Source: Takashimella koratensis (taxonomy: Eukaryota; Basidiomycota; Tremellomycetes; Trichosporonales; Tetragoniomycetaceae). From it: a DNA stretch of 64,000 bases. Each line of letters starts with the position of its first letter. Position 1 is the first letter of the stretch. Shown here piece after piece: positions 23,112 to 35,372 of the stretch. The stretch covers positions 1-64,000 of the forward strand of contig BCKT01000016.1 of NCBI GenBank assembly GCA_003116875.1. Reading direction: 5' to 3'. The notes under the pieces are model-generated. The model made no database searches. It was not told the origin of the DNA and was given only the letters and a program-made list of their open reading frames with translations. The translations under genes were made by a program, and so were the position numbers.

Positions 23112-26100
23112 AGGCGTGCATGAGTGTGATTGCGTACATGTATGTGCCCGTGTGTGGGAGTGGGTGTAGGAGTGCGAGTGCGTGTGAAAGGACCGGTGTC
23201 ACCGTCGATCGTCTATTCTTCCCGCTTCCGTTCACGAGTCACCCGGTCTCAAACTCTAAAGGTCCTCGTCAGGAACAAAGAACACTGAAACCCAACAAGT
23301 CGCCGACGGTAGCGCACGGCATAGGATGGCAAATGTTTCAAGAAGAAGAAGAAAACACAGAAATAAAACAAAATATGCGGCAACATTCCAAGCGAGCGAC
23401 GGAAGAGATACAACCTAGAAAACCAAGGCGTTCCTCGATTCAGCCGACGAACCCTTTCCCCACCCATCTACACATCTCACCACACACCACATGCCGTCAC
23501 CGGGCGTCGTACTTCCGTCCCAGGTCGGTTGTCTCGTCGGATGGTAACCTCAAGGGAGGCGTTCCCATCAAGCTTGTCGAGGAAAGTGTTCGACGGCGAG
23601 AGATTCCGGGTTCGTGTCTGTTCCTTTTGTTCCCTAGTGAAGGGTCGTCGGGGAAAGGCTCGTCGTCGGGGAAAGGACCAACCCATTTGGTCCGTGGGGA
23701 CCGACGCTTGCACGACAGGATCCAAAGGACAGGATCTGTACGACGAGGAGGATGACGACGAGGACGCAACCCCCCTCCCAGCCACCGAGGCATTCAATGT
23801 GGCGCGCGCGATAGATTTGGCGTCACTCCACCGAAGACGGCCACGATCGTGAAGGCTGAGGCAGGGGATTAGGGGAGTTGTGGAACATAGAAAAAAAACC
23901 CTAAAGCCCCCCCGAAAAGCCTAACGAGAGATAGGACCAGTTGGGACGAAGAAAAACGTAACCGACCAGCCTCTTCGCCCTCCGCCATCTGATCGACAGG
24001 TTTCGCTATCACGCTCAGGTGGATACAAGGAGCTGCGCTTAGGGTCCCCTTGGTTGGCCCGACCGATCGTCTCTATCTGTTCCCTTTTCTCCTTTCTCCC
24101 GCTTTCTCCGTCGCTCAATTTGGATACAGAGATAGACTTGTTTGCTTCCCTACTGCTCCGCTCCCAAATTCCCCGTTAAACCCTGGTTCCTTGGCAGCTG
24201 CGCGCACTGCTCTCTTTTTCACTTTGTTCCGAGTTCTCGGTATTTGTCCGATTGTGTGCGTCATGTTGTACAGTAATGGTAATGCGTTTAGCGTTCCTTT
24301 GTCTCTCTGTCTTTTCGATTTCCGGATTGATTTTCAGTAGCGACGAGATGTCAGTGTAACTCTTTTTCGTCCTTGCAGCGCTGCATCTTGCGCCAAGCGT
24401 AGATTCCTCGGTAGGAGTTTTGTCGGGTTCCCGAGAATTCCCATGAGTGCTCCCAATGTCTAACAAGCCATAATGCACGGTCGGCTGCGTCTCGGGACAT
24501 TTCCGATGGACTCAGGGAGCGGTCGCCGATCCCACGCACGGAGCGCTCCTAGTCTCGGCCCATTGGTCCACCGCACCAACCCCCAAAGCAAGGCACTTGC
24601 CGTTGCCGTTGCCGTCACGCGAGATGTCCGCTTTCTAGCACCCCGTTTCAGGATCGTGAAGACTAGTGACAGACGGGGGACGGGAGAGAGGAGGCGTGGC
24701 GTGAGCGTGAACATGTCAATATCGGCCAAGTCAAGGGCCGGCGAGTGGCGACGGGGGGAAGCAGGGTGCCGCGGGACCTGGGAGTGGGCGGAGAAGGGCG
24801 TAAAGAGAAAATGGTACCTCGTCCACTTTCAAGCTTGGTTCCCAGTAACCGCAGTAATCGCGTTCACCGGGCCAAAGCTGCCTGCGCACGCCGGTGAGGT
24901 CAAAGGGGTAAGGGTCTGCTCTCCCCCCCCTTTCTGCCCCGGTCCTGGCCCCACCGAACGCGTTCGTCTTCTTCGGAGGCGAGACGAACACCCGTAATGT
25001 ACGTAATGGTGGTCGTTTTCGTTCGATGCGTTTTCTTCGGTTAGAGGAATGAGGATCGACCTTGTCTCTGCGTCTGTCTCTGTTACCCTATTCAAGGAAC
25101 CCCCGCACAGAGCGAACAAGGGATAAAAGGGCAAGGGTCGGTAGAGAAGGAAGATAAGGAAAACATGGACATGACCTACTTGTACTGGTAAAAGATAATC
25201 CGCTACGTCTCGAGGACAAGAGATCAAGACAAAGCCAAGCACGCTGCGGCGGACTCTATGTTATGTAGAGATGCCAAAAGAAGGGGACATTTCCCACAGG
25301 CTTACCCTGCAGAGGCAGCGCCACGCTCCCCGCAGGGTGCGACGGGGAAAGCGGGGATAAAAGATAGAGAAGAAAAAAACATCAAAAAAAGTCACCACTA
25401 CTAAGCCACACCGACTCAGAGGGTGGAATGCGTACGTATTCGTACGTAAATGTTCGCAGTACGCCGACTACTGTGATGATCTGCCGCCTAGGTAGTCCCA
25501 CCTTCCGACCAGGGTACCGATTCATCGGGGTCACTGTATGGTCGAGCGGATTTGGACTACCGACAAACATCGCTGCGGACTTGCCAAGGAACAAAGTGAA
25601 GTACGACATCTTGTCCTGTGGTCTGAATATAGCTTCTCGTGTCATCAACTGCCCCGATACCAACATTGCTGGGTTCACAAGGGGAAAGCTGTAGGAGATG
25701 AGAGGTCGGGCTTTGGCTAGTGCGGACAGTAAGTCGAGACGGACGGGGATGTATCAAGATCTGCGGCTTTGGAATAAGTGTGCCGGGGGACGAAGAGTGG
25801 TGTTCGTCGGTTTCGCGGGCTTGGAGCGACTGTTGGGAACGTTGTTGACCGAGGAGGGAGATCTGAATCGCCTTTCCTTCGGCAAGGAGGAGGACATACT
25901 CCACCGGGACCGGACCGAATCAAAGTACAGTATAATAGTCGGACACTTCTTCTCAGGGCCGTCGGGCAACAGCAAAAGGTCGGCTAGGCCTTCAAGCGCA
26001 GTCGCGTGACACACAGCTCGTTCGCCGAAGGACGGATATCAGGGGGATGTAGGTGTGGTGGTGGTGTGGTGAGGACCGTGAAGGTGGGTTCTGTAGTTCA

Positions 26101-29100
26101 GGAGTCCAAGTTATTTATTTATTTTACATTTATTCTTGTTTTGGGTCAGGGCAGCGACGGCGTTCAGAAAGCCCTGATGGCGGGAACAGGAACGGTCAGG
26201 TACGGGTGGTAAATCGTTGGAAAAGAGGAATGATTGGGATTCGGTACGTTGTCGCTTCCTCTCGTCCAGCCGTGTCTCGCTCTTTCCGTTGGATATCGAG
26301 GTTGCAGGGGAGAGAAGGTGCGTCATATGTGAGAATAGAAGATGCGGTGAGACAGCAGGTTGTCTCGCATAACGCTACTCGCCATCTGATCCCCCGAGTG
26401 ATTTGTACCGTAAGGTCGACGTGGTAGAGGTCACTCTTCTACCTAGATTGAGAGAACCCGAACTCGACAGAACAAGGCAAATCGGTACAAGGCACAGACA
26501 GTGTGGGAGAAGACCTTAGGCCCCGGCCTGGCGTATCTATTTACCCCTCGGGATCTCTGCATCTCCGTACAAACTACTAGAGGCGAAGAAGGGGGAGAGC
26601 GGTCGGACGAAATTAGCACTTCCAGTTTATTCGTGATTGGCTGCTCCTTTTTACCCTGAACGACGTGCTTTCTGAACCACCGACGAAGGAGGCGGTGACT
26701 GCGGGGGAATCGAACGAACCAGTTGGTGGCTCGCGGTGATGCACGTTTGCGTCTACCAAGCATGCTTCTTGACTCCAAAAGGGTTCCGACCCAAAGTGAC
26801 GATCGGTAACCTCCGTGGACAGGTTTTTTTCTCCTGCCGTTTTTTCAGGCCCTGATTCTTTTTCTCCATTGACGAGAGCAGCAAGGGAACCGAGGGAAGT
26901 CTGGAAAAAAGAGAAAAGACCGGCAGACAGGGAGCAAGAGAAGACGCCGATCGTTCGCCGTCGCCGATGTGTTTTGACGGCTGAGAACGCCGCGTGAACG
27001 TTGGGTGACGGACTGTTTGCCGAGTATTGGATCTTGACCCGGGTCCGACCGAACTTTCGGGCGAGGCGCCAGGTCGAATTGGCTACTGCTAGTCTTCATG
27101 CATGACGGCGGAGGTTAGGCGAGTATCGCCGTGCAGATGATGACAAGGGTAGCAATCTGCCTCGTCAGGGTGGGAGAGGATACAGTGCAGTTTAACAGTT
27201 GGTGTCATGTGGTGGGCAAAGGGAAGGGCAAAAGACAAGAGGCAGCAGCGCAGCAGGGCTCATCATGCTTGCGAGGGGAGGCGAACCCCCTCAGCCAAAA
27301 AGCCTATTCTAAAGGCATCCTCTAGCCGACGCTTGAGACCAGCCGATAATCTTCCGCTCAGCCGTCCTGGCAGGCTATCAAGACCCGAGGTTATCGTCAG
27401 GATAGGAAGACAAACAACGCCTTTCGTGAAGAGGTGCTGTAAGCAAGGGATACGGCGATTTTGCTGGATACTCTCCTTGTCTCCTATTCACCGATCTGTC
27501 ACCAATCACCTCTCCCTCATAACAGATAAAACAACCGTGTCGAGCCAGCATTCGACAGTTTGGAATAGATCTGACCGATATCGAGGACCCAAAGCACCCA
27601 AAGCCACCCGCGTGGCTCGCGCACAGACCTTGTCTCCTCGAATGACGTCTACCCGCTCGCCTAGTGATCACTGATCGCCCGCTGAGATTGTGAGTGAGCC
27701 TGTGGTCATTTTGTCCTTCCCCCTCTCTCTCGCTGCTGTGGTGAGACTCTTTGTAGTATTGGTGTTTGGACTCGTCGGTGCTCTGGATCCGTTTGCACGC
27801 CTGGTTGAGCTCGGTTCGTGGCTACGATCAAACAAGCTCTGGCATGTCCGTGTCTTGATCGAGTCTGTATGTTCGAACACTAGGCTGGCTGGGTGGTTCG
27901 AGAGGTTGACGCGAGATATCCTTGGCCTTTGCGCAGTGTGAGTGTCATCATGAGCCTTTGGGCAACGATTGATGGCGTCACCCTCACGGACCTCCTCACT
28001 CCATCCCCCCTCCTCCCTTGCGTGGATTTCACGCCATGCATCGGTTCCTCGTCCCACGCATCAGATGATGTGCACCGACAGACGACCGGTGGGATGATGT
28101 GGGTTTGGGTCTGGGTCTGGGGGCAGACGACAGGTTGAAGGGACCCGAGAGAGGGGAACGGGACGTGTTCAGGTCTGGTGTTACAGATTAGATCAAAGTC
28201 GTCTTATTGTTCTCGGAAATTGTCCTCATCTCCACCCTACCCACCCAACTACAACCACTCCTGATGGGTCAAGGTCGCTCGCATGATATAATGAAAGTCG
28301 AGCTCACTTGGGATGCTTGCATCACATCACCCCCTCAATCCATCCTTGCTGCTTGCTTTGTGTTCACCATTGCACGTTATCGTTCGCTGGCAGCAGCTTC
28401 ACCCTACACCCTACACCCTACCCCTTTCCCACCCCACCCATTTAAACGGAGACTTCGCCTCGCCCCTCCTTCTCTTCGCGTTCCTGCAGGTCCAAGGGCC
28501 CCGAGTCAAGTCAAGGTACATCCGGCGTTTTCCAATTCACTCGCTTCCTTCTCCCCGTCCCATGTAATTTCCCTGCCCGTCTTCGTGGCCCTTGTACCGG
28601 TTCCTTGCGTTGGCTGTCGGTGGTGGTGGTGTTTGCAACATTGCGGTTCCTACTCCAATATTTCCTCGCAGCGAGCTTAGGTCGGCCTCGCCTTGAGGCA
28701 CTGCCCGATGGCCACCGCCCCTCTCCAGCTTGGTCGGCAAGGTCGCATAAGCGCTTACTGGGATGAGGATAGGATTTGACTTGCGGGCGCCGGGGCAACT
28801 CAGCTGACGCGATCCCAGTCCCTATCGTAGCTTCAAGGGCGATACACATCGGGGGCGCCAACGGACAGACGCTCGTTTACACGGCTTCGAGGACACGACA
28901 CAGCGGTCAGGTCGGCGTTTTCCAGAGCCAGATTATTCATACGACACGCGACCGTCCAACCCATCGCCGACGATAGCGCCGATTACCGACTCGGCCGTTC
29001 TTGCATCCCGTCTCCCTGTGCCCCGCCCCTGCCCGCGCCCTTCTCGGAGGTGCCCGACCTCCCCTCGGGGCGCCCACGTTTGTGGTCGAGATTCGAGGAC

Positions 29101-29290
29101 GAGCCGAGTGGAACACCCCTTGGCCTGTTGTGTGGGACCTAGAGGGTGTGTCGAAGCGGGCAGCAGGTCTGTGCTGGTGATAGTGACTGTGACAGTGAGA
29201 GTGACTGGGCAGGGCATCGAGTGGCAACTGGCGCCCGGCGGTAGGGACGTCGGACGAGAAAAAGAGAGAGTGTGTGGTCTGTCAACCGTC

Positions 29291-29314
29291 CATCAATCAA
29301 TCAATCAATCAATC
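29291..29314 (+). repeat. CAAT tetranucleotide microsatellite
   Basis: About five and a half uninterrupted copies of CAAT/ATCA in the leader region upstream of the HMG-box gene. Confidence 0.8.
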
Positions 29315-29396
29315 TCTGGCTTCTCCAACACGAGGCAGACACACAGACACACAGACACACACAAAGGTTGAACGATCATTCCACCGGGGTAAACAA

Positions 29397-29397
<1 letters not shown>

Positions 29398-29427
<30 letters not shown>
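29398..29427 (+). repeat. CA dinucleotide microsatellite
   Basis: Fifteen CA dinucleotides in a row, preceded at about 29337-29363 by a degenerate CACAGA/CA tract. Confidence 0.85.
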
Positions 29428-29428
<1 letters not shown>

Positions 29429-29439
29429 ACGTCAGGTGA

Positions 29440-29830
29440 GAGTTGCTCCCATCCCATCTCCTCCCTCTTCCTCTCCACGGCGATCCCTCCATCCATCTCA
29501 TCCCCATCCCCATCTTACTCGCGACTCCATCCCACCCCATCCCACCCCATCCGCGTCCTCACGCTTCCCACCTCGCTCCGTCTGCTGACACCCCACCCCC
29601 CACTTCTTCGGCCAATACAACGCCCTCCTTCCTCCCTCGACCACCCATCCCTCCTCTCACTTTATCTTACTTGCTTCTCTCACCGTTTCGGCTTCCCACA
29701 TCCTCTCTCCTCCACTGCTCCCTCCTACTCCCCCCGCTTTCTCACCCCCGCTCATCCCTCCTCGCCTTTCTCACGCAGTCACCAGTGCGCCTACACACCT
29801 CGTCGTCAACCCGCTCCCCTTGGCCGGCCC
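29440..29830 (+). promoter_or_regulatory. Pyrimidine-rich promoter/leader tract
   Basis: About 390 bases of strongly C/T-rich plus strand just upstream of the HMG-box gene. Such CT tracts are common near transcription starts of fungal genes. No individual element is claimed. Confidence 0.4.
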
Positions 29831-30050
29831 GGAGCTAGGGATACACTCACATTAGTTGCTCGTATCGCGTGCTTCGAAAGTAAACAAAAGGCTTCGAGGT
29901 CAACAACTAAAACGCCTCCTTCTTGCACTCCCACCCACATCCTCTTACCCACATCTCTCTCCTCCAACCTAGTGAAACCTCTCCTCTATCGTCATTATCA
30001 AACCAAACACCATTTCTCTCACCTGACCCAGCCCGACGCACATCACAACC

Positions 30051-33000
30051 ATGGCACCCGCGTCGGCCAAACCATCTCCATTGGCTATCCCAGCTCATGT
30101 CGAGCCATCTCAGCCTCGATCCATCCCTGTCTCCCCCAACGCCGCCTCCCCGGCTTCCGCACGTTCACTCTCCGCCGTCCATAGCCGCGTGTCTCCCGCG
30201 ACAGTCTCTGACGACTCTCGATCACCGCGACGGCCTCTCCGGCCTACATTAATGACACATCAGTACTCTGAGCCAATCCCATTGTCATCGTCGGCCTCCT
30301 CGGGTTCCGCAATCATGTCGCATCACCAGGCCGCAAACAACCCCCTCTTCACTCTCCACCGAACACCCTTGCCCATGTCTTCGCCTCTCACGGGTAGCGG
30401 ACACTCCTCCACCCCCTTTTCCCCTGCATCGGGTCTAGGAAGTAGCCATCATTTCGGCGTCTACCCGGCATCGCTACCGACCAACCCACACAACGTCTCC
30501 CGTCCATCATTCTCCACATCCCTCGACTCGACAGAGGACTTGGCAATGGCGGGTCTTGATTTTGATGACATGGGTATCGAATTGGATTTCGAGGGTCTCG
30601 ACGGGTACGACACTGGTCTTGGCGAGCTCGAGGGGATGATGAATCTCGACGAACTGGAGGACACCCCCAGCGAGGTCAAGCCAAGTACCAGTACCGCTCA
30701 ACAGACGGCAGCATCAAGCAAGAAAGCGACCGTCAAACCGAACAAGACCCCACGACCTCCCAACGCATGGATCCTGTATCGGTCGGACAAACTACGAGCG
30801 ATTGCCGCCGGCGAGCCTCTACCAAATCTCGAGGAACTCCTCGCTGAGACCGGCGTCGGCAACTCCGGCATTGCAAGTTCAGGTGACGAACACTCTTCGG
30901 CCCTTTCGAAAGCAGCCGACAGTACGGTCGCGTCGAGTCAAGTTCCTTCACCGGGCGACATCCACTCGGGAACAGCTGGAGAAATGCCTCCTCCCCCCAT
31001 GCCGGCAAAGAAGAAGCGAGTTCGAAAGGGGATGAAGGAGCCGACCGAGGGAATGCTCGCGCTCGGCAAAGGCAAAACGGGCAGAGGTTTGCCTCAGGCA
31101 GATATCAGTAAGATGATCAGTATGCTTTGGAAGCGCGAGACCTCCGAGATCCGTGGCAAGTACGAGCGATTGAGCGAGTTGAAGAAAATCGAGGTAAGTG
31201 GCGGTTTTGCAAACAAGATTTGTCGTGTGCTGAGCTGACCTGTGTGTAGCACCAAGCCAAGTACCCCGGATACAAGTTTCAGCCACTGCGCAAGGCCGAC
31301 AAGGCGAAGCTTCGAGAGGAAAAGGAGCAGGAGAAGCAGGCAGCCAAGCGCGAAAAGGAGTTGGCACAAGCCAACAATGCCGCTCGTGAGTGTTGTCGGA
31401 GTTTGAACTTTCCACCAAAAATCTCCCCTTTCTTCTTTCCTTATCGCACTTCCGCTCTGCCAAGCATTCAATTCCAAACTTTGTCGGCTTTGGGTTAAGC
31501 ATTGGATTGCGACTTGCGACACGGAGGTTTTACCCTCTTTCAAGGTTGATTTTAAGCTTGAGCTGACAGTAATCAACCAAAATCCCCCGTTCTTCCGTCC
31601 TCCCTGACCATTGTCGGTTTCCCTAAACTTAGGGCCAAGGCGGTCGAGAACCCGAACACGAGTATCGCCTTCGTCACCGTATGGGACATCGTTGGAGAAA
31701 CGGCCGGTCTCCATGGGTCGGTCAATATCGTACTCGGGGTCATCGATGAAGAAAATGCCAGAAGGGCTCATGGCTGGTTCGAGCATGTTTTTCGCTAGTG
31801 TTCCAGGTCAACGTATGTGGCACTTTTTGGACCAAAGCCTACCATTCATCGCTGACACCTTGGGTTCAGCTGTTCCACCAGAGGAGGACCAAGAGGATAA
31901 CACGTTCCGGAGCTACCCGTTCCCAATTCCCCCGGGATCGCTGCCGTCGATGAAGCCCGAAGACCACCCCAACTACCCTTTCGTCGAGGACTCTATCACC
32001 GCGGCATCGTCAGCGATGGCTTCTACCCAGTCATCGCCGGGGAAATCAGGCCACGTCTACCCTTCATCGCTACCTGGAGGATACGCATCCGACTACACCT
32101 TCCCGCCTCGCCAACAATGGATGGGACCCCCGCCGCCTCTACCTGGCCACGTCGCTGTGCCGCCCCCACCACACATGCTCGCCGGGCCACACGATTTGGC
32201 ACAAGGTGCACCCACCGACCCGCTCCACGTCTACGACCCTCAACAGCCACCCCAGGGCGCGAAGGACGACGGGGATATGGGTCCTGCCTACGCTGTCCCG
32301 TACATCTTCGAGCCGATCCCGATTCCGAGGGACGGCGCCGGCGAAGGTGCCACGCAGGACGACGGAGCGCCTTTGGATCCTACCGCCAACGACACGCTCG
32401 CCGCCACCTGGTGTCTGATCGAGAGCGAGAGCGTTTCTTCACCCGCTGCAGAGGGTGAAGCATCTAAAGCTCCGCCTTCACTGGCCAGTGCAGTGGCTGC
32501 GGCTGTTACGGGTAGGCCGATGCCCGAAGCGAGCATGAGTCAAGGCGCCGTTCCCGAGGGCGTGTTCCGGTGGGAGGCGGACGCGGCGGCGGCCGTGGAC
32601 CAGTGGGATGCTGTTGATGGTGAGTCAAAACAATCAGTCGCATTAGCGTGAGCTGACATACCCCACAGCCCAGCCCCACTTCTCGGCCACCGGTGCCCCT
32701 TCGTCTATCGCTGAACAGATCGCCATGGGCTGGGTGGGTCAACAGCCTGGTATTGAACCGAGTGCACCTCCACCTCCGCCGGAAATGATGAACCCGGCCG
32801 CCTACTACCCTGGCGTCTTCGACCCTGCGACTGGTTACCTCACTCTCGCGTTCGACGAGCCCGACATGTACCGCCCTCCTGGTGTCGTTGCACGAGGCGG
32901 TCGAGGCAGCGGGATCGAAGACCCCCAGGGTCCGTTCTTGTCTGTCCAACAGCCTCTTTCCCCACTTGACTCGTGGTCAATGTCTGCCCCGACACCGCGA

Positions 33001-33717
33001 GACCCGAGAGAACTCCTCCGTCCCGCCAGCTACAACTCCATCGCCGACATGGGGATGAACAGTACCCTCATGAATCACCGAGTCTCTGTGGGGTCCGGCG
33101 GGTCCGCACTGTCTCCTACCGACCTAACGATCCCTCGTGTCACCTCGTCGACCTACAACCCTTCGGGCCCGGCACCACGGCACGTCTCGGCTTCGGCATA
33201 CCCGCCTACCCCACTGTCGTTTGACGGAATGACAATGTTGCCTGGATGGGATAGGCAGACGAGCTTCTCGGGCCTGCCGGACTTGGGAGGAGACTTTATT
33301 GGGATGGTCTCACCAGAGGATCTGATTGGGGACGACGACGGGTTCGATACACTCACGGTACACCCGCCTACCCGCTCGGCATCCTCGGCGTCGGTCAGGG
33401 GGAGGGTGGTGACCCAAGCCCAAGCCCAGCCGCAGGGAGGTGGTATACCCGTTCCGCCTGTACCCACTTCCCAGCCTCCCATCCGACACCAGGGCGAGGA
33501 AGAAGGGAAAGAGGGAGCTACGGCAAGCGGTCAAGTTGACCAGGGGAACCCTCAACCAGTCGTCGGACCAAGACCAAGACAAGGACCAGTACCCGGTGGA
33601 ATCCTCCAACAGCAACAGCAGCAGCATCCGACAACAGCACCGATCGTCATCGCTGTCCCGCCAAGAGGCGCTCATCGGGGTCGAGCAGTAGCAGCTAAAT
33701 TTGATCCCGAGGCATAA
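30051..33717 (+). CDS. HMG-box (MATA_HMG type) transcription factor with split HMG domain
   Basis: Sequence-specific nuclear regulator. Fungal relatives include mating and morphogenesis factors of the Mat2/Prf1 kind. Five exons fit (30051-31193, 31250-31385, 31633-31812, 31870-32619, 32669-33717), totalling 3,258 nt for 1,085 residues in frame. A disordered Ser/Pro N-terminus precedes helix 1 of the HMG box at about residue 234 (PRPPNAWILYRSDKLRAIAA). An insertion of about 90 residues with a basic patch (PAKKKRVRKGMK) separates it from helices 2 and 3 (LPQADISKMISMLWKRETSE, then YERLSELKKIEHQAKYPGYK, FQPLRKADK). The remaining ~670 residues are Pro/Gly/Gln-rich and disordered, with a short poly-Gln. 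Family assignment is strong. The specific orthologue (for instance Mat2) is a guess. Confidence 0.85.
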
Positions 33718-34431
33718 GGCGTGAGGATATGCTTGGGAGGAGAAGGATGAGGAGGAAGGGTCGGGTCGGAGACACACGCGAAGATCGACCTCGATTACAA
33801 CTGTATCAACTGGTGTGAGACCGGTGTAGCAGGCGGCGACGAAGAAGAGCGCGACGGGCGACTGGGGCGATACTCGACGCGAGAGTTGGATCTGCTTGTG
33901 ATCTGTTAGTCGATCTTTTTTGGTGCTTTTGGTGTTTCCGACAGCGGATCAGTCTTGTTCCTGTCCAATCTAGCTAGCTCGTTGTCTCGGTCCTGTCACG
34001 GCCACTTTGGGTCTGATTGTATATAGACGATGAAGAGAAGAGTTGAGAGAGAGGAGAGAGGAGGAAGAGGAGAGCGATGGTTGATGGTCCGTGTTGATGA
34101 GGCTGGACAGTTTGGCTTCCTGCCTTCTTATCCTTACCTATCTCTCAGCACATTATATAATATAGCATCTCCAGAGGATACACCTTTTCTCCTTTCAATC
34201 ACCGACTACCAACCTACATGTCTTACACCACCTTGACTACCTTGTCTACCAGTCTGATCTTGTCGAATTCGTTGTCAGTAGATTCAAGTAGTACTAGTAG
34301 CTGTTCTCGACCCTATTGGTCGTTAGTATAGTCATAACGAGTTAGCCTTTGGTTCATCGACCTTTCCTTTGTCTACTTCGAACCCGACCTGGCGATGCGA
34401 GGGTCAGCGCCGAGAACGCGTCACGTAACAT

Positions 34432-34486
34432 CCAGCGTCCAGCGTCCAGCGTCCAGCGTCCAGCGTCCAGCGTCCAGCGTCCAGCG
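34432..34486 (+). repeat. Heptamer tandem repeat (ccagcgt), nearly 8 copies
   Basis: Fifty-five bases of perfect 7-bp repetition ending in ccagcg. It lies 0.9 kb upstream of the carbamoyl-phosphate synthase start. Confidence 0.9.
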
Positions 34487-34806
34487 GTCATCGCCCATTT
34501 CGAGCATGGGAGTTCATAGGGTGTATAGTGTACATTGTAGTATATAGTGTAGTACGTATGAACGTCCGTGGGTCGCGGAGCGAGGGGATGGGGGCTGAGT
34601 CCATCCATGGTGTTTGTGAAACCCGGGAGGATGTGGACGTGTAGAGGTGTAGAAATTTTTGAAGGTTTTTACGACCTTGTAGATGATGTACGAGCAACGC
34701 GATGACTACAGTACCTACTTGCTCGGCCGACCGGAGTGCTCCCTCGCGACCCTTGGACCCTCGGCAGTCACCAGTCGCCCATCCCGTTTCCGTTTTCGTC
34801 CCCCCC

Positions 34807-34845
34807 NNNNNNNNNNNNNNNNNNNNNNNNNNNNNNNNNNNNNNN
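34807..34845. other. Assembly gap (39 N) within poly-C
   Basis: The N run is bounded by six C on the left and about sixteen C on the right, so a long C homopolymer is the likely cause. The true length is unknown. Confidence 0.95.
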
Positions 34846-35372
34846 CCCCCCCCCCCCCCCCGCGTCCGCTGCCCAACGTCGACTCGATCGCATTTGCGGA
34901 AAAAGCCAAGGGCCCATCCCAACCGAGGTAGCGGGGGAATACCAAATCGCGTTCAGAAAACCAAATCCACCAAAGGTCCAAGATCACGTGACCTTATCTT
35001 TTTCTCTCTCTTTTTTTTTTTTTTTTTCATCCTTCCGCCTCCCTGCCTTTCTCTTGTGGTAATTTTCACTTTTTTCTCGAATCGATTTTTCACCCCACCA
35101 CCACTTCTCACCTCCCCTCGTCATCCTCGACACCAGGTGCCCAACTTCTTGGACACACTGACTACTTCTCCACTCCCCTCCTTCTCACCCCGCTCCACCT
35201 CGCCTGCGCCGACGGCTGTATAGCCTAGACTCAAGGAGCGAGAAAGCAGGATACTCCAACTCTTCGCCTAGCTCACTTTCCTCCCTGGGCGATTGTTTGT
35301 GGTATTCCCTCCTCCGCCTCGTTCGTGTTCTCTGCACCCTTCCACACCACCTCTCACTCTTTTCAACCCAAC

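Larger units (their letters stand above)
23112..30050. other. Gene-poor region of about 6.9 kb
   Basis: No open frame here shows protein-like composition or a recognisable domain, and no convincing spliced gene, tRNA or transposon was seen. It begins with a TG-rich 3' UTR of the regulator. It ends with microsatellites (CAAT at 29291-29314, CA at 29398-29427) and a strongly pyrimidine-rich tract (about 29440-29830) leading to the HMG-box gene. It may contain a long promoter, a long 5' leader or non-coding RNA; sequence alone does not decide. Confidence 0.5.
33718..35372. other. Intergenic region between HMG-box gene and CPA2-like gene
   Basis: 3' flank of the HMG-box gene, then promoter of the next gene. 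Contains an 8-copy heptamer repeat (34432-34486), an N gap in poly-C (34807-34845), a T-run at 35012-35029 and pyrimidine-rich leader sequence. No gene recognised. Confidence 0.5.

Noticed and set aside
24473..24997. 174-residue plus-strand open frame in the gene-free region
   Set aside because: Arg/Gly-biased, low-complexity composition with overlapping open frames on the other strand and no recognisable domain or splice context.
26690..26730. GGTTCGTTCGATTCCCC-like string on the minus strand, reminiscent of a tRNA B box
   Set aside because: The B box does not match the consensus spacing and no A box or cloverleaf could be drawn around it.
28400..28430. CCCTACACCCTACACCCTAC, telomere-like short repeat
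   Set aside because: Only about three units in the interior of the contig and not an exact TTAGGG-type array; treated as simple sequence.
31386..31632. Possible single intron from 31386 to 31869 in the HMG-box gene, skipping the 180-nt exon
   Set aside because: The exon 31633-31812 has good acceptor and donor sites and keeps the frame, so inclusion was preferred; skipping also keeps the frame and may be an isoform.
34801..34931. Open frames running through the N gap
   Set aside because: They are artefacts of translating N and poly-C; no real protein is supported.
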